Positions 52,445 to 63,109 of a DNA stretch of 64,000 bases are shown one piece after another. This stretch comes from Mycobacterium kiyosense. GTDB lineage: Bacteria; Actinomycetota; Actinomycetes; Mycobacteriales; Mycobacteriaceae. Location of the stretch: positions 2,232,001 to 2,296,000 of the forward strand of contig AP025179.1 of the NCBI GenBank assembly GCA_021654635.1. Reading direction: 5' to 3'. The position numbers were made by a program, and so were the translations under genes. Position 1 is the first letter of the stretch; the number at the start of each line of letters is the position of its first letter. Below the pieces are notes generated by a model. The model ran no database searches, was not told the DNA's origin, and saw nothing but the letters and a program-made list of their open reading frames with translations.

Positions 52445-52987
52445 CTACAGCGGAATCCATACCCCGAAGAGCCAGAAACCCCACTGGTTGAACCCGGGAT
52501 TCCAGATCGGCGTCTCCTGGAAACCCCAGTAGTTGATGGGTCCGCCCATCCATCGCCCGCCGGGCGGCGGAAGGGGTCCGCCCCAGGCTGGGCGCGGTGG
52601 AGCGCCGAAACCCCAGGGTGCGGCCCCGTTGCCCCACGGTGCCCCGTGGAAGTAACCGCGCTGGGCGTCGCCGCGCCACGGTGCGGGGCCACCCGGGCCA
52701 CCGGGTCCGCCCGGACCGCCGGGACCACCCGGGCCGCCGGGTCCGCCCGGACCGCCGGGCCCGTGGTTGGCCGGCGGCTGTCCGCCGGGGCCGCCTGGGC
52801 CGTGCCCGGCGAATTGCCCGCCCGGACCCCCGCCGTGTGCGCCGGGAGCGCCGCCCGGTGCGCCCGGCGCACCCTGGCCTCCGTGATTCGGCGGCGGGTC
52901 AGCGCTTGCCAAACCCGCTCCTCCCATTGCCGCTGCGCTCAGCGCCCCGGCGATGGTCAGCCCTGCTGCCAGCTGTTTCAGGTTCAT
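52445..52987 (-). CDS. Secreted Gly/Pro-rich protein with collagen-like repeat
   Basis: A 180-residue exported protein. The signal peptide MNLKQLAAGLTIAGALSAAA ends at ASADPPPNHGG. Residues 33-100 are Gly/Pro-rich, including an uninterrupted run of nine GGP-type triplets (DNA 52690-52760). The C-terminal part is Trp/Pro/Gly-rich (PWGNGAAPWGFGAPPRPAW, GRWMGGPINYWGFQETPIWNPG) and ends in WLFGVWIPL. Repeat DNA of this kind changes length readily. Probably a cell-wall or secreted protein; function unknown. Confidence 0.75.
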   Translation of the reverse strand: MNLKQLAAGLTIAGALSAAAMGGAGLASADPPPNHGGQGAPGAPGGAPGAHGGGPGGQFAGHGPGGPGGQPPANHGPGGPGGPGGPGGPGGPGGPGGPGGPAPWRGDAQRGYFHGAPWGNGAAPWGFGAPPRPAWGGPLPPPGGRWMGGPINYWGFQETPIWNPGFNQWGFWLFGVWIPL

Positions 52988-53221
52988 GGTCCCTCGCCTG
53001 TTCTCTTGGTGAAAGCCGTGGAATCCGGCTCACATTCGCAATCTAGTTAGCTTGGCTATGAATCGCGTGTGACTGCGCGAGGTGTAACTTTTGAACCGCC
53101 GTCGGGGGCCGGTGCGAGTGCCAAATATCAACCGAATCAGCGTTTTTGGAGCGCCCGGCGTACACAATCGAGGCATCATTGCTCGCGAACCCCACCCACC
53201 GCTGACTGGGAGACCTCCGAA

Positions 53222-54094
53222 ATGACCGAATCGGGCGAACGCACCCGCATGGCTTTGCGGGCACTTGCCCGTGCCGCCGCGCCGCGTCCCGACGCGGCGC
53301 GGCGAGCGGCCAAGGACTTCGCGCGGCCCCTGCTGCCGGCGGTGGGCGCCGAGGTCCGCTGGGCCTTTCACCCGCCGTGGACCTGGCTGTCCGGTGTCGT
53401 GGCCAATCTGGTCCTGGCCGTCGTCTGGTTGTCGGTGCAGCCACTGACGGTTGGCCACGGTCACCCGCCCGGCCGGCACTTCCACCACCACCAACTCGAT
53501 TGGGTGGTGCTGGTCAGTACCTATTTTTCGTCGTTCATCCTCGCCGACGTCACCACTACGAACATGCTCGGTGCCGACCACTACCGAGTCGCGCGGGGTC
53601 TCTCCGACGGAGTGCCGCTGTGGCGGATTCTGCTGATCAAGAACCTGGCCCTGATCGTGATCGTCGGGTTGCCCACCTTGGCGGTGGCGGCTGTGCTGAC
53701 GGTATCCAAGGAAGGGGTGCCGCAGTTGGCCATGACCATTCCCAATGTCGCGGTGCCCATCGTGTCGTGGCTGGGGGTGGGGAACGTGGTATCGGTGCTC
53801 AATCCAGTGCCGGCCGAGCCGCTGCTGCGGCGTTGGCGCCATCGCAGTAATCCGCGTCGCACCACCGCCTGGCTGGCGGCGATCACGTTGCCGTACGCGC
53901 TCTACTACGTGGCCGACCCGATGGGCGGCGTCGAACACCGGGTGTTGTGGACGAAGTTGCCCGCCGCGATCGGACCGGTATTAGGCCGTGACACAAAGAG
54001 TTTCGTGCATCTCGGGTTCGCCACGATGGTGTGGATCGGGGGAACCATGCTGGCCGTTCTGTGGGAGCGCAGGCGAGGATTGCGGTTCAGGTAA
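53222..54094 (+). CDS. Integral membrane protein of unknown function
   Basis: A 290-residue protein with an Arg/Ala-rich N-terminus and about six membrane segments (for example WLSGVVANLVLAVVWLSVQ, WVVLVSTYFSSFILADV, LLIKNLALIVIVGLPTLAVAAVL). A His cluster HGHPPGRHFHHHQ between segments 1 and 2 might bind metal. It looks like a mycobacterial ABC-permease-like or unknown membrane family. ATG 53222 is likely; the frame upstream to 53069 has no motifs. Confidence 0.72.
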   Translation: MTESGERTRMALRALARAAAPRPDAARRAAKDFARPLLPAVGAEVRWAFHPPWTWLSGVVANLVLAVVWLSVQPLTVGHGHPPGRHFHHHQLDWVVLVSTYFSSFILADVTTTNMLGADHYRVARGLSDGVPLWRILLIKNLALIVIVGLPTLAVAAVLTVSKEGVPQLAMTIPNVAVPIVSWLGVGNVVSVLNPVPAEPLLRRWRHRSNPRRTTAWLAAITLPYALYYVADPMGGVEHRVLWTKLPAAIGPVLGRDTKSFVHLGFATMVWIGGTMLAVLWERRRGLRFR

Positions 54095-54260
54095 GCGCGC
54101 TGCCGGCGAAGTCAACGGACGTTGTTTCAGGCACTTTCCCGGATTCCGCATCCGGGATGCGCCGGTAGCACAATCGACCTCGTCGCCCGGGGCTCGGCGC
54201 GGCGACGATGGGTGGGAGGGGTGAACCGGTGGGAGCCGGCTTGACGGCACGGTCATTAAT

Positions 54261-54286
54261 CTAGCTAAGTGTTAAACTAGCTAAGT
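54261..54286 (+). promoter_or_regulatory. Direct repeat CTAGCTAAGT x2 upstream of methyltransferase
   Basis: Two exact CTAGCTAAGT copies at 54261-54270 and 54277-54286, 16 bp apart and 29 bp before the start, in an AT-rich patch unlike its surroundings. Each contains the palindrome TAGCTA. Likely a regulator-binding site or promoter element of the methyltransferase pair. Confidence 0.5.
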
Positions 54287-54314
54287 ATTCTATTTCCGAT
54301 TTTGGAGAGTTGCC

Positions 54315-55247
54315 GTGCCACGCACCGAAAACGACACCTGGGATCTAGCTACCAGCGTGGGCGCAACCGCGACCCTGGTGGCCGCGGCCCGCGCAATTGC
54401 GACCAAGTCCGATCACGCAGTCATCAACGACCAATTCGCCGAGCCGCTGGTCCGCGCCGTCGGAGTGGATTTCTTCACTCGCTGGGTCACCGGTGAACTC
54501 CGGGCCGACGACGTCGACGACGACGAGTCGAGCTGGAAACTCGCGCACATGCCCGACGCCATGGCCGCGCGAACCCGGTTCTTCGACTCGTTCTTCCAGA
54601 AAGCCGCGCAGGCCGGTATCCGCCAAGCCGTCATCCTGGCCTCCGGACTGGACGCCCGCGCATACCGGTTGGAGTGGCCCGCCGACACGAAAGTGTTCGA
54701 GATCGACCAGCCGGAGGTCATCGAGTTCAAGACCGTGACCTTGGCGGGTCTGGGCGCCACTCCCACCGCTGACCTGCGCACCGTCGCCATCGACCTGCGT
54801 CAGGACTGGCCGACGGCCCTGCGCCGGGCGGGCCTGGACACCGAGCGCCCGACCGCTTGGATCGCCGAGGGGCTGCTGGGCTACCTGCCGCCAGAGGCAC
54901 AGGACCAGCTGATGGACAACATCACCTCGCTCAGCGCCCCGGGCAGCCGATTGGCGCTGGAAGCCATCCCGCGCCGGCCGCAGCGCGACGCCGAACAGGC
55001 GCGGGAGATGATGCGCAGGTCCACCGCGAAGTGGCGTGAGCACGGATTCGATCTGGATTGGGGCGAACTCGGCTTCGAGGGCGAGCGCAAGGACGTTGCT
55101 GACTACCTGGAAACTCTGGGTTGGCGCTCGGAGGGCACCGAGATGAGCCAGTTGCTGGCCGACAGCGGTCTTGGAGTTGTCCCGCCCACCCACGATTCAG
55201 TGACGATGGCCGACACCATCTACTACACCTCGATCCTGGGCCAGTGA
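54315..55247 (+). CDS. Class I SAM-dependent methyltransferase (mycobacterial TIGR00027/LCMT-like type)
   Basis: A 310-residue protein of the large mycobacterial S-adenosylmethionine-dependent methyltransferase family. Family marks are [21 protein letters not shown] near the start, [34 protein letters not shown] (SAM-binding glycines), [13 protein letters not shown] and [22 protein letters not shown]. The acceptor is unknown. GTG 54315. Its stop overlaps the start of the next methyltransferase (GTGA). Confidence 0.92.
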   Translation: MPRTENDTWDLATSVGATATLVAAARAIATKSDHAVINDQFAEPLVRAVGVDFFTRWVTGELRADDVDDDESSWKLAHMPDAMAARTRFFDSFFQKAAQAGIRQAVILASGLDARAYRLEWPADTKVFEIDQPEVIEFKTVTLAGLGATPTADLRTVAIDLRQDWPTALRRAGLDTERPTAWIAEGLLGYLPPEAQDQLMDNITSLSAPGSRLALEAIPRRPQRDAEQAREMMRRSTAKWREHGFDLDWGELGFEGERKDVADYLETLGWRSEGTEMSQLLADSGLGVVPPTHDSVTMADTIYYTSILGQ

Positions 55248-55867
55248 GCGCACCACGACGCACGCTCAACGGCGCGGTGACGTCGCTGTGGAGCTTCCTC
55301 TCGCCGGCCTATGACCTGCCATTCCTGCAGCGCTGGGTGTATCGGCCGCCGCACGACGAGGTAATCGCGCAACTGCGCGCCCACGGCGCGCGCCGGATCG
55401 CGGACGTCGCCTGCGGCACCGGCATTCTCAGCGGCCGGATCGAGCGGGAACTGCAACCCGACGAGATCTACGGCATCGACATGTCCGAAGGCATGCTCAA
55501 CCAGGCTCGCGCCAAGTCCACCCGGGTGCAGTGGAAGCGAGCCCCCGCTGAACAGCTGCCGTTTCAGGACGGTGCTCTGGACGCCGTCGTATCCACCTCG
55601 GCGTTTCATTTCTTCGACCAGCCGGCGGCCCTGAGCGAATTCCACCGCGTGCTGGCGCCCGGGGGCTTGGTGGCAGTAGCCACCCTGAGCAGTCGGCAGC
55701 CGTTCCAGCCGCCCGACCGCTGGATGCCGCAGCACAATCCGTCCCCGGCCAAGATGCGCAAGATGTTCGAGGATGCCGGTTTCACCGTCAGCGACCAGCA
55801 CCGCATCCGGCGGCCGCTGTGGACCCAGCTGATCTCAGATCTACTGACGGTCGGCGTCAAGAGCTGA
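55244..55867 (+). CDS. Class I SAM-dependent methyltransferase (UbiE-like)
   Basis: A 207-residue Methyltransf_11 protein: [19 protein letters not shown] (motif I), [40 protein letters not shown] and [19 protein letters not shown] 55244 overlaps the upstream methyltransferase stop, so both are co-translated and may modify the same product. It resembles ubiquinone/menaquinone-type or small-molecule methyltransferases. Confidence 0.9.
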   Translation: MSAPRRTLNGAVTSLWSFLSPAYDLPFLQRWVYRPPHDEVIAQLRAHGARRIADVACGTGILSGRIERELQPDEIYGIDMSEGMLNQARAKSTRVQWKRAPAEQLPFQDGALDAVVSTSAFHFFDQPAALSEFHRVLAPGGLVAVATLSSRQPFQPPDRWMPQHNPSPAKMRKMFEDAGFTVSDQHRIRRPLWTQLISDLLTVGVKS

Positions 55868-55975
55868 GGCGTACCGGAGCCCGAAATGGCGCGGCTACGT
55901 AACGGTTGGTAGGGCACTGGTCACATCCAGGTGTATCCGAACGAGCAATCGGGTAGCCGAAAGCGCGTGAGCGGT

Positions 55976-56452
55976 ATGACATCCTACGATCAAGTCGGCT
56001 TTGCTGAAGCCGGCGAACTCGGGGTGATGCATACCGGAAATGCCGACGCCTACACCGTGGCGAAGTTCCGCCAAGATCTCAGCGACTGGCTGAACCTCCA
56101 TCTGGAACTCGACGAAGACCGTGCCGCCGACATTCTGCTGGCGACCGACGAAGCGCTTTCCAATTGCGCCGACCACGCCTACCGGGTGGTCGGTCAGGTG
56201 GGGTCCATGACGTTACGAATCACTTATCGACCGGCGACGACCCAGCTCGGGATCTACATCAGCGACCACGGGCGCTGGATTGAGCCCAGCAACACCGCTC
56301 CCGCTCCGAACGCGGTGCGCGGTCGGGGCATTCTGTTGATGCGTGCGCTGGCGGACAAGTGCACCATCGATGGACGGCCCGACGGCACCACAGTCTGCCT
56401 GCGCTTCGACGACTGCCCGCCCAACAGCTACGTATTAAGCCAGGCCAGCTGA
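55976..56452 (+). CDS. RsbW-like ATP-binding anti-sigma kinase
   Basis: A 158-residue HATPase_c protein. Motifs DILLATDEALSNCADHAYR (N box) and YISDHGRWIEPS...RGRGILLMRALADK (G1 and G2) identify a serine kinase/anti-sigma factor of the RsbW type. Start ATG 55976 or GTG 55967. It is 133 bp upstream of a STAS gene, giving a second partner-switching pair in this window. The sigma factor is not encoded here. Confidence 0.88.
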   Translation: MTSYDQVGFAEAGELGVMHTGNADAYTVAKFRQDLSDWLNLHLELDEDRAADILLATDEALSNCADHAYRVVGQVGSMTLRITYRPATTQLGIYISDHGRWIEPSNTAPAPNAVRGRGILLMRALADKCTIDGRPDGTTVCLRFDDCPPNSYVLSQAS

Positions 56453-56585
56453 CTCGCAGCCCGGCCCCGCGTGACGACGCGGTGGCCGAAGCGTTGTCAA
56501 GTTGTTTCAACCATCCTGATTGTGGCTAAACCCCGTCAGGTTTCCGATGCGGTTTCCGCAGAATCAAGTCGATGAGGAGCGCAGC

Positions 56586-57035
56586 ATGAGCCTTGCCGCG
56601 AGCGAAGTGTTTGCAGCGCCATTGCGACTGAGCCCGCGCTTGGTCGCCGAACTCGGCGCAGAGCAAAGCACGCTGCGCGCTGCTGTCCAGGGTTTCAGCT
56701 CGGCGGTGATCGTTTACGTCGGCGGCGAGATCGATGCCTACAACGACGAGACCTGGCGGGTGCTGCTGGCGGAGGCGGCGTCGTTCGCCACCGCCCCTCA
56801 GCTTTTCATCGTCGATGTGAACGGCGTGGACTTCATGTCGTGCTCCTCATATCTGGCTCTGGCAGACGAGGCGGTCGGCTGCCGTGAACGCGGTATCGAC
56901 CTTTGTCTGGTCAGTCAGCTGCCATCGGTTCGCCGTGTCGTCACGGCGTGCGGGCTCGACGATCTGGTGGCCGTGCACAGCAGTGCGCCGCAAAGTCTGC
57001 AGCTGATGGAGCAAAAGCGCGAGCAAGCCTGCTAA
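56586..57035 (+). CDS. STAS-domain anti-sigma-factor antagonist
   Basis: A 149-residue protein with a 40-residue N-terminal extension and a STAS domain: AVIVYVGGEIDAYNDETWRVLLAEA and LFIVDVNGVDFMSCSSYLALADEA, where the phospho-acceptor Ser is in the MSCSSYLA loop. ATG 56586 follows GAGGAGCG. It pairs with the upstream RsbW-like kinase. Its 3' end overlaps hypB by four bases, tail to tail. Confidence 0.88.
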   Translation: MSLAASEVFAAPLRLSPRLVAELGAEQSTLRAAVQGFSSAVIVYVGGEIDAYNDETWRVLLAEAASFATAPQLFIVDVNGVDFMSCSSYLALADEAVGCRERGIDLCLVSQLPSVRRVVTACGLDDLVAVHSSAPQSLQLMEQKREQAC

Positions 57036-57796
57036 CTCGCGAATTGTCGCACCCATTCGAACCACGAAGCCATCCCTTCGCCGGTGCGTGCGCTCACCGG
57101 CAGTATTGTCGCCGTCGGGTTGACCTGCCGGATGTGCCCGATGTAGGTGGCCACGTCGGCGTCGAGGTGGGGTACCAGGTCGATCTTGTTCAGCAATACC
57201 ACGTCGACGGCTCGGAACATCACCGGATATTTCAGCGGCTTGTCCTCACCTTCGGCGATCGAGTACACCATCGCCTTGGCGTGTTCGCCGACGTCGAACT
57301 CGGCGGGGCAGACCAGGTTTCCGACGTTCTCGATGATCACCAGGTCCAGCTGCGTCAGGTCCAGCCCCTGCAGTGCGCGGTTGACCATCGGGGCATCCAG
57401 GTGACACTCGCCGCCGAATCCGTTGTCGGTGTTCAGTAGCGAGATCTGCGCGCCCCGGCCGCCGAGTTTGGCGGCGTCCAGATCGGTGGCGATGTCGCCC
57501 TCGATGATGCCGACAGACAGGTCGCCGGCCAGTTCGTCGAGGGTGGCGGCCAGCACCGTGGTTTTGCCGGAACCCGGCGAGCTCATCAGGTTGAGCGCCC
57601 GAATTCCGTTGTGTTCGAAAGCTTTCCGATTGATATCGGCCCGGGTGTCGTTCTCGGCGAAGATCGACTCCAGCACTTCGATACGCTGCGCGCCGGTCGC
57701 ATAGCCACTGTGGTCGCCGTGGCCATCATGGTGGTCGTGGTCGGCGTCGGCGTGACTGTGCACCGTGCCGTCGTCGTGCCGATGGAATCTACCCAT
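57032..57796 (-). CDS. hypB: Hydrogenase nickel-incorporation GTPase HypB
   Basis: A 254-residue GTPase that inserts nickel into [NiFe] hydrogenases. A His-rich N-terminus (FHRHDDGTVHSHADADHDHHDGHGDH, spanning residues 4-30) stores nickel. The P-loop is SSPGSGKTTVL near residue 72, switch-region ENVGNLVCPAEFD carries the conserved Cys, and NKIDLVPH is the base-specificity motif. It is divergent from the hypF-C-D-E cluster across about 240 bp. Its usual partner gene hypA is not adjacent. Confidence 0.95.
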   Translation of the reverse strand: MGRFHRHDDGTVHSHADADHDHHDGHGDHSGYATGAQRIEVLESIFAENDTRADINRKAFEHNGIRALNLMSSPGSGKTTVLAATLDELAGDLSVGIIEGDIATDLDAAKLGGRGAQISLLNTDNGFGGECHLDAPMVNRALQGLDLTQLDLVIIENVGNLVCPAEFDVGEHAKAMVYSIAEGEDKPLKYPVMFRAVDVVLLNKIDLVPHLDADVATYIGHIRQVNPTATILPVSARTGEGMASWFEWVRQFAS

Positions 57797-58038
57797 TGCT
57801 CAACCTTCTTTCCTGACACCTGGACCCCTGACCGCTGACTGCCGCCCGCCGGACAGCAACGACGATTCGGGCACCACACAATGCTGCCCGCACAGAGCCG
57901 GTGGTGTCGCGAAGTAGCGCAGACTTTTTGCACGCGATCATGATTGTCGGCGCCTCCGGGCCAGGTCTAGCCTGAAGTAGACAACCCGCGCCGACAGCCC
58001 TGAAAGCGCGGAAGTCTGTCACTGCTCAGGAGGTTCGG
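57797..58038. promoter_or_regulatory. Divergent hypB/hypF promoter region
   Basis: 242 bp between divergent hyp genes with no coding sequence. CAGGAGG at 58027-58033 is the hypF ribosome-binding site. No clear operator is seen; both arms must carry promoters. Confidence 0.5.
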
Positions 58039-60322
58039 ATGGGCAGTCGAAGTGACACGGTGCGTGGCGTGCGGTTGCGGCTCGACATTCTCGGCGTGGT
58101 TCAAGGCGTCGGCTTCCGCCCCGCCGTCGCGCGCATCGCCGCACGTCATGGCTTATCCGGGTGTGTCTACAACGACGCGGGGTCGGTGCATTGCGAGTTC
58201 GAAGGCCCGCCCGAACGGGTCGACGCTGCGCTGCGTGCGATCACGGTCGACCATCCGCCGATGGCGCGCATCGACGCGATCCGGACCACCGCGCTGCCGC
58301 CGATGGGGGAATCCGGATTCCGGATCCTGGGCAGCCAGAGCGGCGATGAGCGCCGCACCTTGGTGCCGCCCGACATCGCCGTGTGCGACGACTGCCTGCG
58401 TGAACTGCGCGATCCCGCCGATCGCCGCTACGGCCATCCCTTCATCACCTGCACCAACTGCGGTCCGCGCTACACCGTGATCACCGACCTGCCCTACGAC
58501 CGGCCGATGACCACCATGGCGCAGTTTCCCATGTGCGCGCGGTGTGCGACCGAATACCGCGACCCCACCGACCGCCGATTCCACGCGCAGACCATCGCGT
58601 GCCCGGACTGCGGCCCCACCCTGTCCTGGCACGGGCCGGGCGCGGACGATCCACTGCAGGCCGCCGCAACGGCGATCGACAACGGATTGATCGTCGCACT
58701 CAAGGGGATCGGCGGGTTTCATCTGGCCTGCCGCGCCAACGATGCCGCCGCGGTCGCAACGCTGCGGCGTCGGAAAAACCGGCCCGCCAAGCCTTTTGCG
58801 GTGATGGTTGCCGATATCGCCGGCGCGCGACGGATCTGCCGGGTCGATGAGCAGGCGGCCAGCTTACTGGGGTCTCCGGCCGGCCGCACCCCTCGTGTTG
58901 TTGCCCGCCCACGACGACGTGATGCTGGTCGGGGTGGCGCCCGGGCTGTCCGAAATCGGCGTGATGCTGGCGTATTCGCCACTGCACCACCTGCTGTTCG
59001 ACCGGCTCGGCTCGGTGCCGCTGGTGATGACCTCCGCCAACAACTCCGGGTCACCCATCGTCTTCCGCGACGCTGACCTGGATTGGATCGACGGGCTGGC
59101 CGACGCGGTGCTCACCCATGATCGTCCCATCCACGTGCCCTGCGAGGATTCAGTGCTGACGCTGGACGGCAACGGCGCAATGGTGCCGATCCGGCGTTCC
59201 CGCGGCTACGCCCCGCTACCGGTGGCGACGCCCGCGGCGGCTGCCGGGGCAACGATCCTGGCCACCGGCGGCGACCTCAAGACCACGTTCTGTCTGATGT
59301 CCCCCGACGGGCACGCGCACCTGTCGTCGCATTTGGGGGACATGGCCGACCCACGGACCCAGAGCTGCTTCGAATCGGCTTTGGATCACCTGTCTTTCAT
59401 GACCGAACGCCGTCCCGAGCTGATCGCGTGCGACCTGCACCCTGGCTACGCGACCACCAGTTGGGCGCGGCGCCAAGATAAGCCGGTCGTGCAGGTGCAG
59501 CATCACCACGCCCATGCGGTGTCGCTGCTGGCCGAACACGGCCTACTCGGCACCGCGATGCTCGCCGTCGCCTTCGACGGCACCGGCTACGGCACCGATG
59601 GCAGCGTCTGGGGCGGTGAACTGCTGATGATCACCGATCCGGCGTCGTTCACCCGGGTCGGCCACCTGCTGCCGTTCGCACTGCCGGGCGCCGACGGCGC
59701 GGTACGTCGGCCCGGCCGGATCGCACTGGATCTGCTGCACCGGGCCGGGATCGACTGGGCGCCGGACATTCCGGCCGTCCACGAGATGAGCGATGCGTCC
59801 CGGCATGTGCTGGCTCAACAGATTCCGCGCGGCATCGGGTGCATCCCGACCAGCAGCATGGGCCGGCTGTTCGACGCCGTGGCTAGCCTGCTCGGTGTCT
59901 GCCAAGAGGTGACCTACGAGGGACAGGCGGCCATCGAACTCGAGCACCTGGCCCGTCGCGGCAGTCCGGTACCGATGGAATTCGCAGTGACGGCAGGCGT
60001 TTTGGATCCGCGGCCGTTGGTCGCCGAGTTGGTCGCCGGACTGCGTGCCGGCGTCGCACCAGCCGATCTGGCCGCGGGATTCCACACCGCCGTGATCGCA
60101 GCGACGGTGCGGGCGATCGAGCAGGCCGCAGCGGGAATCCGCACCATCGGCCTGACCGGCGGGGTGTTCGTGAACCGATTACTGCGGGAGGGGCTGCGCG
60201 ACCGATTGGTCAGCGATGGTTTCGACGTGCTGACGCATGCGGTGTTGCCCTGCAACGACGGCGGGCTGGCTCTCGGGCAGGCCGTGATCGCGGCGCAGCG
60301 ACAGGAAAGGGGGGGCCGGCCG
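58039..60322 (+). pseudogene. hypF: Carbamoyltransferase HypF, interrupted by a +1 G frameshift
   Basis: HypF makes the thiocarbamate precursor of the hydrogenase cyanide ligands from carbamoyl phosphate. Frame one (from ATG 58039) has the acylphosphatase domain VVQGVGFRPAVARIA, two zinc fingers (CDDCLRELRDPADRR...CTNCGPRY and CARCATEYRDPTDRR...CPDCGPTL) and the start of the YrdC domain. At GGGG near 58868-58871 the frame shifts; without one G the text reads SLLGLRPAAPLVLLPA. Frame two holds the rest of YrdC and the Kae1-like domain (VQVQHHHAHAVSLLAEHG, LTGGVFVNRLL). It then runs without a stop into hypC. Active only if the G is an artefact. Confidence 0.88.
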
Positions 60323-60594
60323 ATGTGTCTCGGAATTCCCGGCAGGGTAGTCCGCACCTGGGAGGAGGCGGGAACACGCATGTGCACCGTCGACTTCGGT
60401 GGCACCACCAAGACGGTCTGCCTGGCCTATTTGCCCGACCTGCAGATCGGTGAATACGCGATCGTGCACGCCGGATTCGCCATCACTCGGCTCGACGAAG
60501 CATCGGCCAACGAAACCCTGCGGATGTTCCAGGGACTCGGGGTGCTCGACGAGGAGTTGGCCGGAGACCAAGGACAAAGCAGCAGGGAGCCAGC

Positions 60595-60598
<4 letters not shown>
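60323..60598 (+). CDS. hypC: Hydrogenase maturation chaperone HypC
   Basis: A 91-residue chaperone. The N-terminal [10 protein letters not shown] is invariant in HypC, whose Cys2 binds the iron-cyanide fragment. The start at 60323 follows a G7 run at 60309-60315 and is in frame with the upstream hypF text, so a read-through fusion is possible in this sequence. If one G is removed from the run, hypF would end at a TAG about 25 bp into hypC instead. The stop overlaps hypD by four bases. Confidence 0.93.
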
Positions 60599-61690
<1,092 letters not shown>

Positions 61691-61698
<8 letters not shown>

Positions 61699-62758
61699 AT
61701 TCCCGGTGGCGATCGACCCCGCGGACTGGGTGTGTCCATTGCCGCTGCGCGAAACCCGGCGCATCGTCCTGGGCCATGGTGGCGGCGGGGTGCTGTCGGA
61801 AGAACTGATCGAGAACCTCTTCCTGCCGGCGTTCGGTGGTACGCGGGGTGCGACGCGCGACTCGGCCCTGCTCGACGTCGCGGGCGGACGTATCGCGCTG
61901 ACCACGGATTCCTATGTGGTGCAACCGTTGTTCTTTCCCGGCGGCAACATCGGCAACCTGGCGGTCAACGGCACGATCAACGACTTGGCGTGCAGCGGAG
62001 CGCAACCAATCGGTTTGACCGCCGGGTTCATCCTGGAAGAAGGTCTGGAACTCGACGTACTCGGCGTGGTCGCCGAAACCATGGGCAGGGCAGCGGCGCA
62101 GGCCGGGGTGAACATCGTCACCGGCGACACCAAGGTGGTGGCCAAGGGTGGCGCGGACCAGCTTTTCGTCAATACCGCCGGTGTCGGCCTGGTCCCGCCG
62201 GGCCTGCAGATCGGGCCCGAGCGGGCACGTCCCGGCGATCACATCATCGTCTCGGGCAATCTCGGCGAGCACGGTGTGGCGATCATGAGTGTGCGCGAGG
62301 GCATCGATTTCGGCACCGTGGTCACCACCGACAGCACCCCGCTGCATCGGCTGGTCGCCGCCACCCTGGACGCGGCCGGAAGCGCGGTGCACGTGCTGCG
62401 CGACCCCACCCGGGGCGGACTGGTGGCATCGCTGGTCGAGCTCGCCCGCGCGGCATCGGTGGGTGTCGAGCTGGAACTGGCGAAGATCCCTATTCCCGAG
62501 ACGGTTTCGTCGGCCTGCTCATTCTTGGGACTGGACCCGCTGCAGGTTGCCAACGAGGGCAAGATGGTGGCGTTCGTCGACCCGGACAGCAGCGAAGCAG
62601 CGCTGGCGGCGATGCGGTCACGCCCGGAGGGCGCCGATGCCGCGATCATCGGTCGCGTGGTCACCGAGCACCCGGGCATGGTGGTCGGCAGAACCGCCTT
62701 CGGCACCACCCAGGTCATCGAACGCCAACTGGGTGAACAACTTCCACGAATCTGCTGA
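61691..62758 (+). CDS. hypE: Hydrogenase maturation dehydratase HypE
   Basis: A 355-residue AIR-synthase-fold ATPase that dehydrates a carbamoylated C-terminal cysteine to cyanide. The sequence ends exactly in PRIC, the invariant acceptor. Other marks are [46 protein letters not shown] and [19 protein letters not shown] 61691 overlaps the hypD stop by 8 bp. It is the last gene of the cluster; htpG follows after 351 bp. Confidence 0.96.
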
Positions 62759-63109
62759 CTGCGCCGCGTGACGGGGAGCGCCGGGGGATGCCCCGAAGCC
62801 GGCCACCAGATGCGAACCGCCACGCAAGGAGCGCGACGCCATTGCAGCTCATCCAGGCGCCGGTCAGTCCGGGCGCACCGTGACCCAAACCGGTTCGCGC
62901 TCGTCGCGATGCTCGGCGGCGTGAGCCGATAACCAGCAGACCGCGCCAGATCCGCCGATCACGGGTGCATCGATCATCGCGACCGCCAGGGCGTCCACTG
63001 CCCGCACATCGCCGACCTGGTGGCTGTCAAACCAAAACCCGCCCCGTAGTGAACGCGATCGATGTCTCGTCTAAATTCGGACGCGATCGGATTCGTCGGA
63101 AGGAAAATC
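62759..63109. other. Intergenic region before htpG, with a possible small minus-strand ORF
   Basis: 351 bp without a clear gene. On the minus strand a 47-codon frame from GTG 63007 to the stop at 62864 reads VRAVDALAVAMIDAPVIGGSG...EREPVWVTVRPD, and protein-like sequence (RGGFWFDSHQVGD) continues further 5' without a start codon until an upstream TAG. It could be the remnant of a decayed gene. The htpG ribosome-binding site GGAAGGA lies at 63098-63104. Confidence 0.4.

Noticed and set aside
52690..52760. CRISPR-like or satellite repeat
   Set aside because: The repeat is in frame within a secreted protein and encodes Gly-Gly-Pro triplets; there are no spacers.
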